A stretch of DNA of 6,642 nt from Pedobacter sp. Its GTDB lineage: Bacteria; Bacteroidota; Bacteroidia; Sphingobacteriales; Sphingobacteriaceae. The stretch is from NCBI GenBank assembly GCA_028287885.1, contig JAQBOT010000117.1, positions 1 through 6,642 on the forward strand. Direction: 5' to 3'. Position 1 is the first letter of the stretch; each line of letters opens with the position of its first letter. Below the pieces are notes generated by a model that was given only the letters and a program-made list of their open reading frames with translations, did not search any database and was not told the origin of the DNA. Both the position numbers and the translations under genes were made by a program. Shown here piece by piece: positions 1 through 6,642 of this stretch.

Positions 1-1883
1 TGCTATGGACTAGACACTTAAAATTTAACCCGAAAAACCCACATTGGGCAAATAGAGACAGGTTCATCTTATCTGCCGGACATGGTTGTTTGCTTCAGTA
101 CTGCCTGTTGTATCTAAGTGGGTACGATGTTACTCTAGATGACCTGAAGAACTTCAGGCAGCTAAATAGCAAAACGGCTGGCCACCCTGAGTATGAGTTA
201 ATTGAAGGCGTAGATGTGACTACAGGACCTTTGGGGCAGGGCTTCGCAAATGGCGTTGGCTATGCAATTGCTCAAAAGCACCTTGCTGCCAAATACAACC
301 GCCCAGGTTATGAAATCTTCAATTATCACATATATGTGATTTGTAGTGATGGAGATATGATGGAAGGTGTTACTTCCGAAGCTGCCTCCTTAGCCGGGCA
401 TCTGGAGCTCGGCAACATGATTTACTTGTATGACGATAATCATATTTCGATTGAGGGTGATACCGATATTGCGTTTAATGAAGATGTAGCTAAACGTTTC
501 GAGGCATACAACTGGCACGTTCAGGTGGTAGAGGATGGAAATGATTTGAATGCAATTGACATTGCGATACGAAATGCCAAAGGAGAAACACAGCGACCGT
601 CTTTGATTAAAATTCGTACACAAATTGCTTATGGTAGTCCGAATAAAGCAAATAAGGCCAGCTCACACGGATCTCCCTTGGGTGCAGACGAAGTAAAGCT
701 TGTAAAAGAGTTCTTTGGCTTCGATCCCGAACAATCGTTTCAGGTCTCTGACGAAGTGCTAAAGTACTACCGTGCTATTGGTGAGAAAGGAAGTAATAAC
801 AATCAGGACTGGGATAAGATGTTCGATGGCTACAAAGCGGAATTCCCTGAACTAGCCGCAGAATATGAAGTTGCATTTAGCGGTCAACTCCCCCAAGGCT
901 GGGCAAACAGCTTACCATTGTTTGCCGCTTCTGAACCGAAGATGGCTACACGTCAGGCCTCGGGTAAAGTTTTAAACGCTATTGCGCCAGGGCTACCCGG
1001 CCTGATCGGCGGTGCGGCCGATCTGGCACCATCAACGGAAACAAACTTGAAGGCTTTTGGATCCTTTACCTCTGAAGACCGCTCTGGTAGAAACTTCCAT
1101 TTTGGTATACGTGAACATGCAATGGGGTCTGCACTGGTTGGCATGGCTTTAACCAGAGGTATTATACCTTATGGTGCTACCTTCTTGATTTTTTCAGAGT
1201 ACATGAGACCGCCAATCAGGCTTGCCGCGATAATGAAGATTAGGCCAATCTTTGTGTACACCCACGATAGCATTGGATTGGGTGAAGATGGCACAACTCA
1301 TCAACCAGTTGAGCAGCTGATCTCCTTACGTGCCATTCCAAATGTGATGGTCATCCGTCCTGCTGACGCCAATGAAACTACTCATGCCTGGAGAGTTGCC
1401 ATTCAACATACCTCTGGCCCAGTTGTGCTTGTCTTTACGCGACAAAGTCTGCCGGTATTGGATCAGGAAAAATACATGAAAGCAAGCAACCTGGAAAAGG
1501 GTGCATATATTCTATCCGATTCTGCAGCGACACCCGAACTTATCTTGATTGCCTCAGGATCAGAAGTGAACCTGGTATTGCAGGCACAAGCTGAACTGCT
1601 ACAGCAAAATATAAATGCGCGGGTAGTAAGCATGCCTTCCTGGGAATTATTCGAGAAACAAAGCGATGCTTATAAAGCAGAAGTTCTACCACCTACAGTC
1701 AGGAAACGTCTTGCCGTAGAAGCAGGATCACCGTTGGGCTGGCATAAGTACGTGACAGATGAAGGAGATATTGTAGCAATGACAACGTTCGGCGAATCTG
1801 CACCTGCTGAAGAACTTTATAAGGTGTTTGGCTTTACCGTTTCCAATGTTGTACAAAAAGCAAAACAGTTGATTAGCAAGTAA
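1..1883 (+). CDS. tkt: Transketolase, 5'-truncated by the window edge
   Basis: Transketolase moves two-carbon ketol units between sugar phosphates in the non-oxidative pentose phosphate pathway; it is cytosolic and needs thiamine diphosphate and Mg2+. The reading frame is already open at position 3 ([20 protein letters not shown]), so the TTG at 90 is not the start. 626 residues are visible and about 39 are missing, judged by alignment with E. coli TktA from memory, giving a normal length near 665. Numbering from the codon at position 3: GHG at 26-28, cofactor motif SDGDMMEG with metal ligands D116 and N146 (the usual 30-residue spacing), SHGSPLG, catalytic Glu in IREHAMG (E371), and [16 protein letters not shown] with H421. 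The C-terminal domain carries [19 protein letters not shown]. The first Gly of the usual GDG motif is Ser, as I recall for some other bacterial transketolases. A HAD hydrolase follows 49 bp later. Confidence 0.97.
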   Translation, partial: LWTRHLKFNPKNPHWANRDRFILSAGHGCLLQYCLLYLSGYDVTLDDLKNFRQLNSKTAGHPEYELIEGVDVTTGPLGQGFANGVGYAIAQKHLAAKYNRPGYEIFNYHIYVICSDGDMMEGVTSEAASLAGHLELGNMIYLYDDNHISIEGDTDIAFNEDVAKRFEAYNWHVQVVEDGNDLNAIDIAIRNAKGETQRPSLIKIRTQIAYGSPNKANKASSHGSPLGADEVKLVKEFFGFDPEQSFQVSDEVLKYYRAIGEKGSNNNQDWDKMFDGYKAEFPELAAEYEVAFSGQLPQGWANSLPLFAASEPKMATRQASGKVLNAIAPGLPGLIGGAADLAPSTETNLKAFGSFTSEDRSGRNFHFGIREHAMGSALVGMALTRGIIPYGATFLIFSEYMRPPIRLAAIMKIRPIFVYTHDSIGLGEDGTTHQPVEQLISLRAIPNVMVIRPADANETTHAWRVAIQHTSGPVVLVFTRQSLPVLDQEKYMKASNLEKGAYILSDSAATPELILIASGSEVNLVLQAQAELLQQNINARVVSMPSWELFEKQSDAYKAEVLPPTVRKRLAVEAGSPLGWHKYVTDEGDIVAMTTFGESAPAEELYKVFGFTVSNVVQKAKQLISK

Positions 1884-1932
1884 TACTGTATATTGGTTAA
1901 TAGGGATAAAATTTGCTGCTTTAATTGTAATT

Positions 1933-2544
1933 ATGGAACAAAAGAATTTAAGAATTCTCTTTTTTGACATCGGTGGAATTTTATTGTCAAATGGCTGGGG
2001 CCATGAGTCGAGAAAGGAGGCAGCCGATATTTTCGGCCTCGATTATCATGAGATGGATGGCTTACACAACTTCATTTTCAATGTTTATGAAATTGGACGG
2101 ATAACGTTAGACGACTATTTGGATACCGTGATTTTTCATAAACCGCGTACCTTTACTTCAGAGGATTTTAAGGCTTTTATTTACTCGCAATCGAAGGAAC
2201 TGCCTGATATGTTACGCTGGCTAAAGGATTGGAAAAAAGATTGCGGCTTTAGGATCATATCCATCAATAATGAAGGGAAGGAATTGAACAACTATCGCAT
2301 CCACAAGTTTCAATTGCATCAATGCTTTGATGCTTTTATCTCCTCCTGCGAAGTTAAAATGCGGAAGCCTGATCCCGGGATCTTCCATTTGGCAATGGGT
2401 ATAGCACAAGCTTCACCTGACCAGTGCGTTTATTTTGATGATCGGCTCATGTTTGTTAAAGCAGCAGAGCGACTCGGAATAAAGTCGTTTCAACACACCG
2501 GGTTTGAATCCACCAAGCAGATTCTGGAAGGTTTGAAAGATTAA
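1933..2544 (+). CDS. HAD-superfamily hydrolase (subfamily IA, YihX-like)
   Basis: This 203-residue protein is probably a cytosolic small-molecule phosphatase; the substrate cannot be read from the sequence. All four HAD motifs are present. Motif I is FFDIGGIL with nucleophile D12. Motif II is S110 in RIISINNEG. Motif III is K145 in KMRKPDPGIF. Motif IV is YFDD with D169 and D170. Residues of about 20-100 form a helical cap, typical of subfamily IA. The position two residues after the nucleophile, Asp in classical DxD phosphatases, is Gly here (DIGG); this is common in the YihX-like branch and in haloacid dehalogenase-like proteins, so the exact chemistry is uncertain. The ATG at 1933 gives a start directly before motif I, as expected. 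The gene lies 49 bp after transketolase on the same strand and could share its transcript; a sugar-phosphate substrate would fit but is speculation. No terminator is visible after it. Confidence 0.88.
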   Translation: MEQKNLRILFFDIGGILLSNGWGHESRKEAADIFGLDYHEMDGLHNFIFNVYEIGRITLDDYLDTVIFHKPRTFTSEDFKAFIYSQSKELPDMLRWLKDWKKDCGFRIISINNEGKELNNYRIHKFQLHQCFDAFISSCEVKMRKPDPGIFHLAMGIAQASPDQCVYFDDRLMFVKAAERLGIKSFQHTGFESTKQILEGLKD

Positions 2545-2593
2545 ACCTCAATTAGAAGGCATTATTTTACCATATCTTTAGTTCTGGGAACTC

Positions 2594-2626
2594 GCAGCCA
2601 CCTTGGGGGCTAAATTTGATGGCTGC
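2594..2626 (+). promoter_or_regulatory. Inverted repeat enclosing a candidate -7 promoter element, upstream of ndh
   Basis: The 177-bp gap 2545-2721 contains perfect 7-bp inverted arms, GCAGCCA at 2594-2600 and TGGCTGC at 2620-2626, separated by 19 bp. Within the spacer, TAAATTTG at 2611-2618 is an exact match to the Bacteroidota -7 consensus TAnnTTTG. No TTTG -33 element is found at the usual 19-21 bp upstream. A start near 2625 would give a leader of about 95 nt before the ATG at 2722. The dyad could be an operator or an RNA hairpin; neither is proven. I see nothing else convincing in this gap. Confidence 0.35.
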
Positions 2627-2721
2627 TAAGCAATAAAGCGGATTGGGATTGTAAAGGAAGCAGTTTATGTAAAACATTCTTAATGATTGTTGGTTATTTC
2701 CATACGTAATTTCTTTAAGAT

Positions 2722-4011
2722 ATGAATCATACAGGTCCTAAGCGAGTTGTGATTATTGGTGGTGGTTTTGCAGGTATAAATTTCGCGGAACAGCTGCTCG
2801 ACAATGAAAACTTCTCGGTTACATTGGTTGATAAGAATAATTATAACTTCTTTCCTCCTCTTTTATATCAGGTTGCCACCGGTTATCTGGAATCTTCTAA
2901 TATCAGTTATCCTTTTAGAAAGTTTTTTAGTGGAAAAAAGAACTTTTTTTTCAGAATGGGCGCGCTTGTAAAGGTTATTCAAGAAGAGAATAAAGTACAG
3001 CTTACCACTGGTGAGTTGGCTTATGATATACTCGTGTTCGCTACAGGTACAGAAACCAATTATTTTGGTATGGAGAATGTTAAACGGAACTCTATACCAA
3101 TGAAGACCGTTGAAGACGCTATTTTCATGAGAAACACCCTTTTAGAGCGCCTTGAACAGGCATCCAGGGAGACCGACCTTGAAGAGCGAAGGAAGTTGTT
3201 GACTATAGTTGTTGCTGGCGGAGGCCCAACTGGAGTGGAAATTTCGGGCATGTTTGCAGATATGAAGAAGCTGGTTGTGCCCAAGGATTATCCGGAGCTG
3301 ATTGGCAGCAATGGAGAAATTTATTTGGTTGATGGTCTAAAATCTGTACTTACTCCAATGAGTGAAAAGTCGCAGAAATACACTACGGATACATTAACCA
3401 GGATGGGGGTGAATATTAAATTAAACTGCATGGTGAAGGACTTTGTTAACGATACTGTTGAATTTAGCAATGGAGAGACCATACAGGCAAAAACATTGAT
3501 TTGGGCGGCAGGGGTAACCTCTATCGTATTCGATGGGATTTCCAAGGAGAGCTACGGTAGGGGCAAGAGAATGTTAGTGAACGAATTTAACCAAGTGGAA
3601 GGTACACGGAACATCTATGCGATTGGCGACACCTGCCTGCAAACCACGGATCCTGATTTTCAATCAGGGCATCCTCAGGTTGCTCAAGTTGCTATTCAGC
3701 AAGGAAAAAACCTAGGAAAAAACTTAATTAATATTTTAGAGGGTTCAGCTTTAAAACCGTTTAGATATAAAGACAAGGGATCAATGGCAATCATAGGTCG
3801 AAATAAGGCTGTTGCAGATATACCAAAACCACTTATCCACTTTGACGGCTTTATTGCATGGCTGGCCTGGATGTTTGTCCACCTGGTTTCGATTATTGTT
3901 TTTGGCAACAGAATTAAAACGCTTTACAACTGGGTGGTTTCTTACTTCTCCAAAGATCAATCCTTAAGGGTAATCATGAGGCCAAGTCGTGACAGTTTGG
4001 ATCATTCTTAA
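2722..4011 (+). CDS. ndh: Type II NADH:quinone oxidoreductase (NDH-2)
   Basis: This 429-residue flavoprotein oxidises NADH and reduces membrane quinone without pumping protons, feeding electrons into the respiratory chain from the cytoplasmic face of the inner membrane. The FAD-binding Rossmann motif GGGFAG is at 13-18 right after the start. The NAD(H)-binding motif GGGPTG is at 166-171, followed by VEISG. The second FAD motif is NIYAIGD, ending at D303. The quinone-site signature HPQVAQVAIQQG is at 317-328. A hydrophobic, Trp-rich C-terminal stretch at about 373-404 (IAWLAWMFVHLVSIIVFGNR) is the usual membrane-anchoring part of NDH-2. Length and domain order are normal. The ATG at 2722 is the only start that leaves the short N-terminus expected before GGGFAG. 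A small membrane-protein gene begins 33 bp after the stop and may be co-transcribed. Related FAD-dependent oxidoreductases exist, but the AQ motif plus the C-terminal anchor favour NDH-2. Confidence 0.93.
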   Translation: MNHTGPKRVVIIGGGFAGINFAEQLLDNENFSVTLVDKNNYNFFPPLLYQVATGYLESSNISYPFRKFFSGKKNFFFRMGALVKVIQEENKVQLTTGELAYDILVFATGTETNYFGMENVKRNSIPMKTVEDAIFMRNTLLERLEQASRETDLEERRKLLTIVVAGGGPTGVEISGMFADMKKLVVPKDYPELIGSNGEIYLVDGLKSVLTPMSEKSQKYTTDTLTRMGVNIKLNCMVKDFVNDTVEFSNGETIQAKTLIWAAGVTSIVFDGISKESYGRGKRMLVNEFNQVEGTRNIYAIGDTCLQTTDPDFQSGHPQVAQVAIQQGKNLGKNLINILEGSALKPFRYKDKGSMAIIGRNKAVADIPKPLIHFDGFIAWLAWMFVHLVSIIVFGNRIKTLYNWVVSYFSKDQSLRVIMRPSRDSLDHS

Positions 4012-4014
4012 CAA

Positions 4015-4032
4015 TAACTTAACATTAAGTTA
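4015..4032. repeat. 18-bp inverted repeat between ndh and the small membrane gene
   Basis: TAACTTAA at 4015-4022 and TTAAGTTA at 4025-4032 are perfect 8-bp inverted arms around the dinucleotide CA. The dyad begins 4 bp after the ndh stop and ends 12 bp before the ATG at 4045. It is AT-rich with no GC core and no T-tract, so it is a poor intrinsic terminator. It may be a protein-binding site or an accident of AT-rich sequence. Confidence 0.35.
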
Positions 4033-4044
4033 GCATATTTGCAT

Positions 4045-4254
4045 ATGTTTTTAAAAATCCTAGCTATAGCATTTTATGTACTTGCCTTGATTGCAGCTTT
4101 CAAAATGGAAACTTTCACGAAAGGACTGCTGTTTATTTTGGTTGTCATTGGAGTGAGCGGCCTTTTATATCTGTTCATTTTATTCCCAGGCATATCTGGT
4201 ATTGCTGTAGCAATCATGCTTGGGGCATTCATATTGAAACAGGGTAGTAGGTAG
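4045..4254 (+). CDS. Small hydrophobic membrane protein, 69 residues, unknown function
   Basis: I do not recognise a family. The product is almost wholly hydrophobic, with likely membrane segments at about 5-19, 27-46 and 49-64, a short polar stretch KMETFTK at 20-26, a Pro-Gly kink (FPGISG, 47-52) and a basic tail KQGSR. This is a plausible two- or three-helix inner-membrane protein. The ATG at 4045 is preferred over the in-frame TTG at 4039, which would only add Met-His. It lies 33 bp after ndh on the same strand, so a shared transcript is likely; a role near the respiratory chain is possible but rests on position only. Its stop codon lies 1 bp from the stop of the convergent lipoprotein gene. 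Clean start and stop, consistent membrane topology and tight packing between neighbours argue for a real gene. Confidence 0.7.
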   Translation: MFLKILAIAFYVLALIAAFKMETFTKGLLFILVVIGVSGLLYLFILFPGISGIAVAIMLGAFILKQGSR

Positions 4255-4255
4255 G

Positions 4256-4948
4256 TTAATTCAATTCGCTTATCTGAATACCAAGTTTTTCAGATTCTAC
4301 TGTTGCATCTAAGGACCCTTTAGCCCAAACTGTATATACCTTTCCCTGTATGAATTCTGCGGTAACTGGCATGCCTACTATATTGTTGGTGACACTATCC
4401 TTAAGTGTTAGGGTGTAAATTGTACCTGCATTAAAGGATCGATAATCGGAAAATTGCTTATATCCAAGTCCAGGAAAGCTGGTGACCGTACCGAGGAGTG
4501 CTATTTCTAGGTTCAACGAGCCGGCGTTTGGTGATAGATTTAAAAACTTAATTTTAACTTGATTCGGATCTTTAACATTGATATCATCTTTGATGGTAAA
4601 GTAATCAAGGGAGTCAGCAGGCCCGATGACGAATAATGAGTTGTGTTCTCCTGCGACGAACGTCAGGTCTTTTACTAGGGTTTTTCCAGTAGTACCGGAC
4701 GGAATTGCTTCTGTACTCCACACGCCTTCATAGACGCCATAATACAGAGATTTTTGACCGATCGTTAACGCTGAAGCACCAATTGATTCACCATTGATTA
4801 AGAAGTTTAAACTTGTCGCATTGTTGCTGGCATTATAGACGGAAATAAAAGAAATATCGGAGCCAATAATTTCATTTTTCTTACAGGAGCCTATTAATAT
4901 ACTGAAAGAAGTTAACAGAAGGAGTAGTGATATACAACGTTTTGACAT
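4256..4948 (-). CDS. DUF4397-type lipoprotein
   Basis: This 230-residue protein has a typical lipoprotein signal: basic MSKR, a Leu-rich core, and a lipobox ending IGSC with C22 as the lipidated residue, followed by KKNE. The mature part would sit at the outer or inner membrane facing the periplasm or outside. It contains two related beta-rich segments, one starting ISFISVYNASNNATSLNFLING at about 32-53 and one starting VKIKFLNLSPNAGSLNLEI at about 131-149. This pattern of N-A-S/S-P-N-A followed by L-N resembles DUF4397 domains, which are frequent in Bacteroidota lipoproteins and have no established function. The ATG complement at 4946-4948 places the signal peptide right at the N-terminus. 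The gene is convergent with the small membrane gene and divergent from the TetR gene, sharing a 206-bp control region with the latter. It may be part of the TetR regulon, but the sequence does not show this. Confidence 0.85.
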   Translation of the reverse strand: MSKRCISLLLLLTSFSILIGSCKKNEIIGSDISFISVYNASNNATSLNFLINGESIGASALTIGQKSLYYGVYEGVWSTEAIPSGTTGKTLVKDLTFVAGEHNSLFVIGPADSLDYFTIKDDINVKDPNQVKIKFLNLSPNAGSLNLEIALLGTVTSFPGLGYKQFSDYRSFNAGTIYTLTLKDSVTNNIVGMPVTAEFIQGKVYTVWAKGSLDATVESEKLGIQISELN

Positions 4949-4966
4949 TATTTATTTATTGATTTC

Positions 4967-4997
4967 TAAAGGTACGAATAGTTTGCGGTGAATTAAA
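4967..4997 (-). promoter_or_regulatory. Weak Bacteroidota-type promoter candidate for the lipoprotein gene
   Basis: Read on the minus strand, TTTA (complement of 4994-4997), 19 bp, then TACCTTTA (complement of 4967-4974) follows the layout TTTG-N19-TAnnTTTG with one mismatch in each element. Transcription would begin around 4960, only about 12 nt before the start codon complement at 4948. The leader is A/T-rich, as is common in this phylum. Identification is by consensus only. Confidence 0.35.
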
Positions 4998-5005
4998 ACT
5001 ACCTT

Positions 5006-5021
5006 TTTCAACGCGTTGAAA
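5006..5021. promoter_or_regulatory. Perfect 16-bp palindrome in the divergent control region (candidate operator)
   Basis: TTTCAACGCGTTGAAA is its own reverse complement over all 16 bases. It lies between the divergent lipoprotein and TetR genes, 8 bp upstream of the candidate -33 element of the lipoprotein promoter and 133 bp upstream of the TetR start. The GC-containing centre in an AT-rich setting makes it stand out. It has no T-tract and no loop, so it is a protein-binding site candidate rather than a terminator. Which protein binds is unknown; its sequence is unrelated to the TAGACTAA dyads found elsewhere in the window. Confidence 0.5.
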
Positions 5022-5048
5022 CATAAGGTGTCAACAGTAAAACAAATG

Positions 5049-5056
5049 TATTTTTG
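5049..5056 (+). promoter_or_regulatory. Alternative -7 element match upstream of the TetR gene
   Basis: TATTTTTG is an exact match to TAnnTTTG, but no TTTG lies at the proper distance upstream, and it would give a leader of about 90 nt. It is listed as the weaker of two candidates for the TetR promoter; the element at 5122-5129 is closer and overlaps the dyad. Confidence 0.2.
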
Positions 5057-5116
5057 CTGTAAAATTTCTGTTTTTATGGCAGCTAAAATTACATTCTTAA
5101 AAATATGTTAAACTTT

Positions 5117-5141
5117 TCGACTAATTTTGGATTCTAGTCTA
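5117..5141. promoter_or_regulatory. Candidate TetR operator in its own promoter (8-N9-8 dyad)
   Basis: Left arm TCGACTAA (5117-5124) and right arm CTAGTCTA (5134-5141) are separated by 9 bp. Read inward, the half-sites are TCGACTAA and TAGACTAG, each one mismatch from TAGACTAA. The same half-site with the same spacer occurs upstream of the serine palmitoyltransferase gene at 5792-5816. The dyad covers TAATTTTG at 5122-5129, an exact TAnnTTTG -7 match that would start transcription near 5136, about 20 nt before the TetR ATG. A protein bound here would block that promoter, as expected for an autorepressor. The regulator's identity is inferred from position. Confidence 0.6.
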
Positions 5142-5154
5142 CATTATACACCGC

Positions 5155-5757
5155 ATGGAAAAAGACGAACTGGTCATTGCAGAAATCCTAATGGGTGCGA
5201 AGCGACTTTTTGGTACACATGGTTTGAAGAAAACCACGATGGAGGAAATTGCCACAGCAGCTGGTAAGGGAAAAAGCACGTTATATTACTATTTTCCAAG
5301 TAAAAAGGAAATATTTGAAGCGGTGGTGGAAGAGGAGATGAAGAATGTAGTCAAAAAACTCCGTGAAGCGATCAATTCCTGCACATCTTCTAAAGACAAA
5401 CTACTTGCATTTATAAAAGCGCAGTTTACGTCGGTGCGTGGAAATCAGTGTTTTAGGCTAGTGGTATTTGAGGAAGCGTTCGATAGTATGAAGCTTCTTA
5501 TGTACCTGAAATCCAGATATGAACAAATTCAGATTGATATGATCAAGGAAGTTCTTTTAGGTGGAACGCAAACTGGCGAATTCAAAGAACTTTCTCAGAC
5601 AAAAATGAACAAGATTGCATTGGTGATGATCACAGCATTCAGAGGAATGCACTATCCACCAAAAAGTGCGCAACCAGAGTTGGCAGATGGAGAGTACTTC
5701 GATGAAATGATTGATTTGCTTATGGAAGGGATTGGTAGACCGACAGAAAAGACCTAA
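5155..5757 (+). CDS. TetR/AcrR-family transcriptional regulator
   Basis: This 200-residue protein has the standard TetR layout. An N-terminal DNA-binding domain lies at about 8-55, with the helix-turn-helix at about 30-49 (EEIATAAGKGKSTLYYYFPS, including the signature LYYYF) followed by KKEIFEAVVEEE. A helical ligand-binding and dimerisation domain runs from about 60 to 195 and does not reveal its ligand. These proteins usually repress a neighbouring gene or themselves until a small molecule binds. The ATG at 5155 is preferred because the next upstream in-frame stop is at 5122-5124 with no other good start between. Upstream lies a dyad (5117-5141) over a -7 match; downstream, 207 bp separate it from serine palmitoyltransferase, whose control region carries the same dyad. 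Control of sphingolipid synthesis with an acyl-CoA, long-chain base or related lipid as ligand is a reasonable inference. Confidence 0.93.
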   Translation: MEKDELVIAEILMGAKRLFGTHGLKKTTMEEIATAAGKGKSTLYYYFPSKKEIFEAVVEEEMKNVVKKLREAINSCTSSKDKLLAFIKAQFTSVRGNQCFRLVVFEEAFDSMKLLMYLKSRYEQIQIDMIKEVLLGGTQTGEFKELSQTKMNKIALVMITAFRGMHYPPKSAQPELADGEYFDEMIDLLMEGIGRPTEKT

Positions 5758-5791
5758 AAACGGTTAATAACAATTATTTGACAAAAAAACA

Positions 5792-5816
5792 TAGACTAAA
5801 ATAGCAAATTGGTCTA
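5792..5816. promoter_or_regulatory. Candidate TetR operator upstream of serine palmitoyltransferase (8-N9-8 dyad)
   Basis: Left arm TAGACTAA (5792-5799) and right arm TTGGTCTA (5809-5816) flank a 9-bp spacer; the inward half-sites TAGACTAA and TAGACCAA differ at one base. Arm sequence and spacing match the dyad at 5117-5141 in the TetR leader (16 of 25 positions identical overall, concentrated in the arms). It ends 9 bp upstream of a -7 match at 5826-5833 and covers the place where a -33 element would lie, a good repressor position. As RNA from the TetR transcript the arms could also form an 8-bp stem with one G-U pair, but no U-tract follows, so a terminator is less likely. Confidence 0.6.
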
Positions 5817-5825
5817 GGAATGAAT

Positions 5826-5833
5826 TACTTTTG
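5826..5833 (+). promoter_or_regulatory. Candidate -7 promoter element for serine palmitoyltransferase
   Basis: TACTTTTG is an exact match to the Bacteroidota -7 consensus TAnnTTTG. No TTTG is present 19-21 bp upstream, where the dyad at 5792-5816 lies instead. A start near 5840 would give an AT-rich leader of about 125 nt before the ATG at 5965. The rest of the 5758-5964 gap contains only AT-rich sequence and two tiny open frames close to the start codon. Confidence 0.4.
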
Positions 5834-5946
5834 TAACATCATAATTTAACATATTTTTAATATATTTAGGACGAGTTTTAATCCATGTACTAGTGATTAA
5901 TTCCAAGTTAATTGAAGATGATATTTTATGAAACCAACTGCAGTAA

Positions 5947-6642
<696 letters not shown>

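Noticed and set aside
345..368. Ser in place of the first Gly of the transketolase GDG motif as a sign of inactivity
   Set aside because: The metal ligands D116 and N146 and all other catalytic motifs are intact, and I recall SDGD in other bacterial transketolases.
390..623. Minus-strand open frame inside transketolase (likewise those at 953-1144 and 1728-1970)
   Set aside because: Each lies opposite well-conserved coding sequence, with no recognisable domain in its translation.
90..1883. Transketolase starting at TTG 90
   Set aside because: The frame is open to the window start and the upstream residues ([21 protein letters not shown]) are conserved transketolase sequence.
3060..3908. Minus-strand open frames inside ndh (3060-3284, 3321-3545, 3696-3908)
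   Set aside because: They are antisense to conserved NDH-2 sequence and show no protein-like features of their own.
4039..4254. Start of the small membrane protein at TTG 4039
   Set aside because: It would add only Met-His before an ATG; the ATG at 4045 is the simpler choice.
5778..5783. Sigma-70-like TTGACA (with TTTG at 5777-5780) upstream of spt
   Set aside because: No acceptable -10 at 16-18 bp and no TAnnTTTG at 19-21 bp downstream; the -7 match at 5826 is too far away.
5792..5816. Intrinsic terminator of the TetR gene
   Set aside because: The arms can pair, but the stem is not GC-rich and is followed by GGAATG rather than a T-tract; the shared dyad geometry with 5117-5141 fits an operator better.

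Overview
The window looks like an ordinary chromosomal stretch from a Bacteroidota bacterium, most likely Sphingobacteriales (Pedobacter/Sphingobacterium-like). The reasons are a serine palmitoyltransferase that closely matches the Sphingobacterium multivorum type as I remember it, a DUF4397-type lipoprotein, moderately AT-rich DNA, genes without clear Shine-Dalgarno sequences, and several intergenic matches to the Bacteroidota -7 promoter element TAnnTTTG. The organism assignment is inference; no search was run.

Layout, left to right. 1-1883 (+): transketolase, missing about 39 N-terminal residues only because the window starts inside it. 1933-2544 (+): HAD-superfamily hydrolase, 49 bp downstream and possibly co-transcribed. 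2545-2721: leader with a -7 candidate lying in the loop of an inverted repeat. 2722-4011 (+): type II NADH:quinone oxidoreductase. 4045-4254 (+): 69-residue membrane protein of unknown function. 4256-4948 (-): DUF4397-type lipoprotein, convergent with the small gene and only 1 bp from it. 4949-5154: divergent control region with a perfect 16-bp palindrome. 5155-5757 (+): TetR/AcrR-family regulator. 5758-5964: AT-rich control region. 5965-6642 (+): first 226 residues of serine palmitoyltransferase, cut by the window end.

Most genes are housekeeping: pentose phosphate pathway, respiratory chain entry, sphingolipid synthesis. The most informative signal is regulatory. A dyad with the same geometry (8-bp arms, 9-bp spacer) and the same half-site, TAGACTAA with at most one mismatch in each of four arms, lies just upstream of both the TetR gene (5117-5141) and the serine palmitoyltransferase gene (5792-5816). 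In each case it overlaps or adjoins a -7 promoter match. The simplest reading is that this TetR protein represses itself and the first committed step of sphingolipid synthesis.

I saw no mobile element, CRISPR array, RNA gene, toxin-antitoxin pair or defence island, and no evidence of a wholly new multi-gene system.
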